DNA of 64,000 bases from positions 186,001 to 250,000 of the forward strand of contig WXYP01000003.1 of assembly GCA_009901575.1 (NCBI GenBank), given 5' to 3'. Shown here piece by piece: positions 59,412 through 64,000 of the stretch. The first letter of the stretch is position 1. Each line of letters starts with the position of its first letter. Under the pieces are notes generated by a model that was not told where the DNA came from, made no database searches, and saw only the letters and a list, made by a program, of their open reading frames with translations. The position numbers and the translations under genes were made by a program. Origin of the DNA: Flavobacteriaceae bacterium R38 (GTDB lineage Bacteria > Bacteroidota > Bacteroidia > Flavobacteriales > Flavobacteriaceae).

Positions 59412-61757
59412 TTGACTCGTTTCTTATCCTATATCAAAAAGCATAGATTAAAATCGATAACTGTCGTATTTTTACTCGTTGCCTATTATTTCTGCCTCCC
59501 CAGGCAGCTTTTTGATACACCAACATCAACGGTTATTGAGTCGAAAAGCGGACGGCTATTAGGCGCTAAAATTGCTGAAGACGGACAATGGCGATTCCCT
59601 AAAACAGATAGTATTCCGGAGAAATTCAGACAATGCATCGTTTATTTTGAAGACGAATATTTTTATAAGCATCCGGGGTTTAATCCGATTTCAATTTTTA
59701 AAGCGATTTCCGAAAATATAAAGGCAGGGAAAACAGTCAGGGGAGGAAGTACATTAACACAGCAAGTAATTCGTCTTGCAAGAAAAGGGAAAAAGAGAAC
59801 CTATTTTGAAAAGCTAATAGAACTTGTACAAGCAACACGACTTGAATTTAGGTTTTCTAAAAAAGAAATATTGAATCTGTATGCTTCAAATGCTCCGTTT
59901 GGTGGAAATGTAGTGGGGTTAGATGTGGCTTCCTGGCGATATTTTGGTGTTCAGCCGCATCAGCTTTCCTGGGCAGAAAGCGCTACTTTAGCTGTACTCC
60001 CTAATGCTCCTTCATTGATTTATCCGGGGAAAAACCAGGAACGATTATTAAAAAAACGAAATCGCCTGCTAAAAAAACTTTATGAAGAAGAGATTATAGA
60101 TGAGCTTACCTATGAATTGGCAATCACAGAAACATTACCTCAAAAACCTTTCCCATTACCGCAAATCGCACCTCATTTTTTACACTACCTTTCTAAAACA
60201 GCCAAAGGAAAAAGAATAGTAACTACAATCGATGAGCAGTTACAGGAGAATGTAAATACTATTGTCAGGCAGCATCATGAAGTATTGAAACAGAATGAAA
60301 TTCATAACGGAGCAGTTTTAGTTTTAGACGTAAAAACAAGAGAAGTACTGGCATATGTTGGAAATACTCCTACTGATAAAAATCATCAAAAAGATGTAGA
60401 TGTTATCAATGCTCCCAGAAGTACCGGAAGCGTTTTAAAACCGTTTTTATATGCGGCCATGTTAGATGGAGGCGAGCTGCTTCCTAATCATTTAGTTCCT
60501 GACATCCCTACTCAAATTGCCGGTTATAATCCGCAGAATTTTGAAGAAAGCTACGATGGCGCAGTAACTGCTAAGAGAGCTTTATCTCGGTCGTTAAACG
60601 TTCCTGCTGTTCGTTTATTGAGAAGTTACGGCTTGCAACGTTTCAGGGATCAGATAAAAACATTCAATTTAAAAGATGTAAACAAATCGGTAGATCATTA
60701 CGGTCTTACTTTAATTTTAGGAGGAGCAGAAGCAAGTTTATGGGATTTGTGCAAGACCTATGCTTCTCTGGCTTCTACATTAAATCATTTTAATGAAACA
60801 TCTAGTGAATATTTTACGAATGAATTTACCGAGCCTGTTTTTACTGCTGATAAAACAGTAGATTTTGGAAAAAAATCTTTAGAAAAAACGCTATTTGATG
60901 CTGGAAGTATTTACCTCACTTTTGAGGCGATGAAAGAGGTGAATCGTCCCGAAGGAAACGAAGCCTGGGAGTTTTTTGATTCTTCTAAAGAAATTGCCTG
61001 GAAAACAGGAACCAGTTTTGGAAATAGAGATGCCTGGGCAATTGGAGCAACTTCAGATTATGTGGTAGGGGTATGGGTTGGTAATGCAGATGGAGAGGGA
61101 AGACCAAACCTAACGGGTTTACAAAGTGCAGCACCAATTTTGTTCGATGTTTTTGATGTTTTACCTAAATCAGATTGGTTTTTGATACCTTATGATGAAT
61201 TAATCGAGGTCGAAGTTTGTGAAGACAGTGGATATTTAGCAACACCCATTTGTCCTAAAGTAAGGAGCATGGTCCCAAAAAACGGAGCCAGAACCAATGC
61301 TTGTCCGTATCATCAACTGGTGCATCTGGATGCAAAAAAACAATTTCGGATAAACTCTTCTTGTGAAGAAATAACTGAAATAAATGAAACTTCCTGGTTT
61401 GTATTGCCCCCGCTTATGGAATATTATTTTAAAACAACCAATGCTAATTATAAGAGCTTGCCTCCATATAGGAGTGATTGTTTTAATGAAGGGGTAGCAG
61501 ATATAGATTTTATATATCCCAGGGAAAACGGAATTATAAGTTTGCCAAAAGACTTTGATGGTAATACAGAAGAATTGATTTTAAAAATAGTACACTCTAA
61601 ACCCGGAACCACTGTTTTTTGGTATTTGGATCATGATTTTATAGGGCAAACTACAACTTTTCATGAATTGTCTACAGTACCGGAAAAAGGAAAACATTTA
61701 ATTACTGTAGTAGACGAATACGGAAATGAATCAAAAAGAAATATTGAAATTAAGTAA
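59412..61757 (+). CDS. pbpC: penicillin-binding protein 1C (TTG start)
   Basis: This is a 781-residue bifunctional murein synthase. It starts at a TTG (59412) directly after an in-frame stop; no ATG exists before the conserved N-terminal region, so TTG is the real start. One membrane helix (about 16-32) is followed by a GT51 glycosyltransferase domain (about 60-215; FEDEYFYKHPGF at 79-90, RGGSTLTQQ at 110-118), a transpeptidase domain with S340-x2-K343, SLN (394-396) and KTG (531-533), and a BiPBP_C domain (about 690-780). All catalytic motifs are present. The usual alpha-2-macroglobulin partner gene is absent here. Confidence 0.93.
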   Translation: MTRFLSYIKKHRLKSITVVFLLVAYYFCLPRQLFDTPTSTVIESKSGRLLGAKIAEDGQWRFPKTDSIPEKFRQCIVYFEDEYFYKHPGFNPISIFKAISENIKAGKTVRGGSTLTQQVIRLARKGKKRTYFEKLIELVQATRLEFRFSKKEILNLYASNAPFGGNVVGLDVASWRYFGVQPHQLSWAESATLAVLPNAPSLIYPGKNQERLLKKRNRLLKKLYEEEIIDELTYELAITETLPQKPFPLPQIAPHFLHYLSKTAKGKRIVTTIDEQLQENVNTIVRQHHEVLKQNEIHNGAVLVLDVKTREVLAYVGNTPTDKNHQKDVDVINAPRSTGSVLKPFLYAAMLDGGELLPNHLVPDIPTQIAGYNPQNFEESYDGAVTAKRALSRSLNVPAVRLLRSYGLQRFRDQIKTFNLKDVNKSVDHYGLTLILGGAEASLWDLCKTYASLASTLNHFNETSSEYFTNEFTEPVFTADKTVDFGKKSLEKTLFDAGSIYLTFEAMKEVNRPEGNEAWEFFDSSKEIAWKTGTSFGNRDAWAIGATSDYVVGVWVGNADGEGRPNLTGLQSAAPILFDVFDVLPKSDWFLIPYDELIEVEVCEDSGYLATPICPKVRSMVPKNGARTNACPYHQLVHLDAKKQFRINSSCEEITEINETSWFVLPPLMEYYFKTTNANYKSLPPYRSDCFNEGVADIDFIYPRENGIISLPKDFDGNTEELILKIVHSKPGTTVFWYLDHDFIGQTTTFHELSTVPEKGKHLITVVDEYGNESKRNIEIK

Positions 61758-62042
61758 TTAAGATACGTGTAGTATTCTGTTTAGAGGAATGGTAACACAT
61801 GAATCCAAAATTAACTCTGTGTCTGTAACTTTTGAGAGCGAACTCTCTATCTGCTTAATGCCTTGATCATCGATAAACAGTACAGTAGAAGTAGTATCTC
61901 CTAGATTTGCCATACGCATAATTCTCTTGAGATTTAAACTCCTTTCAACTTGCTCTTTTATAGAAGACAAAACATCTTCATTTGGGAATGTTAAAAGCTC
62001 TATTTGCTCATCTTTTACAATGGAAATACTGGAATAAATCAT
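61758..62042 (-). CDS. small hypothetical protein, paralogue 1
   Basis: This 94-residue soluble protein is paralogous to the gene at 62456: both share LNLKRxM, a short linker, a hydrophobic strand followed by D-x-x-G-K/F, (K/R)xxExxxxxVT and a final TIPLxxIL. The pattern of short beta-strands (VLFIDDQG; TELILDSCVTIPLNRILHVS) suggests a small SH3/Sm-like barrel. Function unknown. It abuts the PbpC stop on the opposite strand. Confidence 0.75.
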   Translation of the reverse strand: MIYSSISIVKDEQIELLTFPNEDVLSSIKEQVERSLNLKRIMRMANLGDTTSTVLFIDDQGIKQIESSLSKVTDTELILDSCVTIPLNRILHVS

Positions 62043-62455
62043 CTGTAATGTCTGTTTTTGGTTGAATTCGTTATCGTATTAGTAGGTATTTTATTAATTG
62101 CTTACATTTTATGTAAAATTTTTAACAAAATAATAATTTATTTAACACAAAAATTAATAATTCGATAATAAGTAAAAACTTTTTCAAATAAGATTGGTGA
62201 AACTAAACTGATGAAATATTTTATTTATATATGGTATGTAATCTAATTTTAAATTCCTGTAGTCTTGACGACGATAATAATATTGATTTGTGCTGCTTTT
62301 GATCCTATTGTAGAAATATTTGTTATAGAATTAATTAGCAGATGTCGATGGAGATAACTTTTCAGAAAGCGGACAGTCATTAGAGTAGTTAGATAATATT
62401 AAATTTAAACTAATCCAATAGACACTGCCTGCTCTTTAGTATCATTTGAATGCGT
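62043..62455. other. intergenic, no gene seen
   Basis: AT-rich gap of 413 bases between the two paralogues. Only short local hairpins (e.g. TTACATTTTATGTAA near 62102) are seen; no ORF, RNA gene or dispersed repeat is recognised. Confidence 0.5.
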
Positions 62456-62746
62456 TTAAGAAATGCTTAAAATACATTCTAAAGGAATGGTCATAGATTT
62501 TTTTAAGATTACAGATTTGTTAGTTACACCCCAAACAGTAGTTTCTACTCTTTTAAATCCGTCATTATCTACAAAAAGAATTTTTACTTTTTCACGCTCA
62601 AGATTTCCTAGTGACATTGCTCTTTTTAAGTTTAAACAACGATTATGCTGTTCTTTTTTAGATAATAAAACTTCGTGAGTTGGAAAGTTTAAAAATGGAA
62701 TTTGCTCTTTTTCTATCTTTTGAATAGTGGTGTTTCTGTTAATCAT
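62456..62746 (-). CDS. small hypothetical protein, paralogue 2
   Basis: This 96-residue soluble protein is a relative of the 61758 gene (about two fifths of residues identical by eye over the shared part). It has an N-terminal helix-rich segment with CLNLKRAMSLGNLE and a C-terminal strand-rich part (VKILFVDNDGFKRVETTVWGVTNKSVILKKSMTIP, in sections). It likely arose by duplication. Each seems to be its own transcript, with about 410 bases between them. Confidence 0.75.
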   Translation of the reverse strand: MINRNTTIQKIEKEQIPFLNFPTHEVLLSKKEQHNRCLNLKRAMSLGNLEREKVKILFVDNDGFKRVETTVWGVTNKSVILKKSMTIPLECILSIS

Positions 62747-62863
62747 AGCGTATGAATTTTTGTTCTATCTATAAATTAAGTGGAGCTAATAGTGATGAAA
62801 TTACAGTCAAATCCAATATTTTAACAGAAATATCAAGGTTTTAACATTTTTTATACGAAAAAT

Positions 62864-63361
62864 TTAACGTAAAGGAAACCCCTTTGCAGCCCACCAAGGA
62901 TGGATTTCTATAACTAACCTGCCGGCTTTTACCATAGGATCCATATTTGCTAAACTATCTGCCATTTCTTGAGTAGGTGTATTATAAATGGTAATTCCAC
63001 GAATATCTCCATCATCTCCAAAGGGTCCTGAGATATCTGCATAACCTTCTTCATACATGCGACCTAAGTGTTCTAAATGTAAAGTTTGTAAGCTATCTGC
63101 TTCTTTTTTACTTTGGTTGCGATGAGGTCCACTTTTTAAAAATGCTATAAAATACTGTTGCATGATAATGGTATCTCCCGATTTTTCATCGATATAATCA
63201 AAAGTTTGAAATCCTTTTTGCTCTAAATCTTTTTTTATAGATGCAATTGATTTCTCTTTCTTAGGTGAAACTACCTCCGTAGTATGTGCTTTCTTTTCCT
63301 GATGACATGAAATAAAAGAACATACAAATGCAAAAAGTAATAGGTATAAATTATTTTTCAT
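62864..63361 (-). CDS. YCII-related lipoprotein
   Basis: This 165-residue protein has a lipoprotein signal (C19; lipobox FISC, slightly off consensus) and a charged linker, then a YCII-type domain (about 65-165) with YFIAFLKSGPHRNQ, HLEHLGRMYEEG and SGPFGDDGDIRGI; H residues in this fold are usually part of the ligand site. YCII proteins are small alpha/beta ferredoxin-like proteins, sometimes dehydratase-like. A secreted form is less usual than cytoplasmic ones. Function unknown; it lies 39 bases after the CYTH gene. Confidence 0.85.
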   Translation of the reverse strand: MKNNLYLLLFAFVCSFISCHQEKKAHTTEVVSPKKEKSIASIKKDLEQKGFQTFDYIDEKSGDTIIMQQYFIAFLKSGPHRNQSKKEADSLQTLHLEHLGRMYEEGYADISGPFGDDGDIRGITIYNTPTQEMADSLANMDPMVKAGRLVIEIHPWWAAKGFPLR

Positions 63362-63400
63362 GATTTAAATTTTTAAACGATTATACGTTGAAAGAATATT

Positions 63401-63883
63401 TTACAATTTTTCTTTTTCCCAATTTTTAAATGGATGTTTACTTAATTGTGAGTTATAATATTTGATCTCGCCTGTTACTTCTTTTCCTAACCAATCTGGC
63501 TTTATAAAACTTTCGTCTTCTGAAGATAATTCAATTTCTGCAATGACTAATCCTTTATTTTTATCATAGAATTCATCGACTTCAAAAATGTGATTTTTTG
63601 CTTTTATTTTATATCGTTTTTTTACGATAATATGTTTTAAACAAAGACTTAATAATTTTTCTGCTTCGTCAATAGGAACTTCTTTTTCCCATTCAAAACG
63701 AGTGGTTCCCGCTGCGTTTGATTTTCCTTTAACCGTGATAAATCCTTTGCTGTTTTTAGTTCTTACCCTGACAGTTCTTTCCGGATCAATAGTTAAAAAA
63801 CCTTGAGAGATTGTTGACTCAGATATAGCTTCACTTTTAAAAGCATCAGATTTTACTAAAAATTTACGCTCTATCTCTATCAT
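63401..63883 (-). CDS. CYTH-domain phosphatase
   Basis: This is a 160-residue CYTH domain protein with the signature ExExK at residues 3-7 (IEIERKF). The tunnel of acidic and basic residues (RVRTKNSKGFITVKGK, FEWEKEVP, EVDEFYDKNKGLVIAEIELSSEDE) is complete. Relatives cut inorganic triphosphate or thiamine triphosphate; adenylate cyclase activity is less likely in such short forms. It precedes the YCII lipoprotein on the same strand. Confidence 0.9.
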   Translation of the reverse strand: MIEIERKFLVKSDAFKSEAISESTISQGFLTIDPERTVRVRTKNSKGFITVKGKSNAAGTTRFEWEKEVPIDEAEKLLSLCLKHIIVKKRYKIKAKNHIFEVDEFYDKNKGLVIAEIELSSEDESFIKPDWLGKEVTGEIKYYNSQLSKHPFKNWEKEKL

Positions 63884-63980
63884 CTGGATATATTGATTAC
63901 GAATTATTTTAACTAAATATAATTAAATAACTGAACTCCATTCAAAACATTCTTTTAAACAGAAACATTAATTTTACATC

Positions 63981-64000
63981 ATGGAGGAGATGCAATTGCC
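63981..64000 (+). CDS. possible start of a rightward gene, cut by the window edge
   Basis: An ATG at 63981 opens a frame of six codons (MEEMQL) that runs off the window. With so little sequence, no product can be named. It diverges from the CYTH gene. Confidence 0.25.

Noticed and set aside
1-64000. tRNA, rRNA or CRISPR arrays
   Set aside because: No cloverleaf with CCA-type end, no rRNA-like stretch and no regularly spaced repeat was recognised by eye; a tRNAscan or Rfam search would be decisive.

Overview
The window is AT-rich chromosomal DNA of a Bacteroidota bacterium, almost certainly a flavobacterium (Flavobacteriaceae; the genus cannot be fixed from sequence alone). Evidence: -7 elements of the form TAnnTTTG, almost no Shine-Dalgarno sequences, a complete MoxR/Bat aerotolerance cluster, a FecI/FecR/TonB-receptor signalling locus with an STN domain, outer-membrane proteins ending in F, many short lipoproteins, and a NtrC/HlyD/MacB export locus. 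No phage, integrase, transposase, CRISPR array, rRNA or tRNA was recognised. The mobile-looking DNA consists of short intergenic repeats.

Layout. 0-8 kb: an unknown protein, then leftward genes for a class C beta-lactamase-fold hydrolase and an ECF sigma / HEAT-repeat anti-sigma / DUF4097 operon. 5.4-12.8 kb: a leftward NtrB/NtrC-like pair facing a rightward membrane-fusion/ABC-export operon; the gap holds a sigma-54-like promoter and an upstream dyad. 12.9-20 kb: secreted TlpA-like and TIKI/ChaN-like proteins, a LytS/LytR pair, a membrane AraC regulator, and a second TIKI-like gene fused by deletion to a DUF1569 remnant. 20-23.2 kb: a PadR regulator followed by two M23 peptidases and a murein amidase. 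23.7-28.4 kb: AlbA_2 protein, DUF4350 protein, SDR, aldo/keto reductase, DUF4382 lipoprotein. 28.6-37.7 kb: MoxR, DUF58, BatD-like, BatA, BatB, BatC, BatD and BatE. 37.8-42.5 kb: small exported protein, SulP transporter, beta-carbonic anhydrase, SulP transporter, suggesting inorganic-carbon acquisition.

42.6-51 kb is the most interesting stretch. A leftward ECF sigma, FecR and STN-TonB receptor diverge from a rightward transglutaminase-7TM protein, ATP-grasp ligase-like protein and outer-membrane barrel. Three transcription units carry the same promoter-like element (GGGTAGGGTAA, then GTT starting exactly 15 bases after it) 38-46 bases before the start codon. This suggests one surface-signalling regulon driving an undescribed envelope peptide or amide-bond pathway.

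51-64 kb: an unknown protein, a ceramidase/CREST-like membrane protein, pheS, an unknown protein, a periplasmic TPR-CHAT protease beside an ECF sigma and a membrane TPR protein (probable anti-sigma), PBP1C, two paralogous small proteins, a YCII lipoprotein and a CYTH phosphatase. Intergenic regions at 0.9, 5.3, 23.4, 52.3, 54.2 and 59.2 kb hold at least four dispersed repeat families, some interrupted by short GC-rich palindromes.
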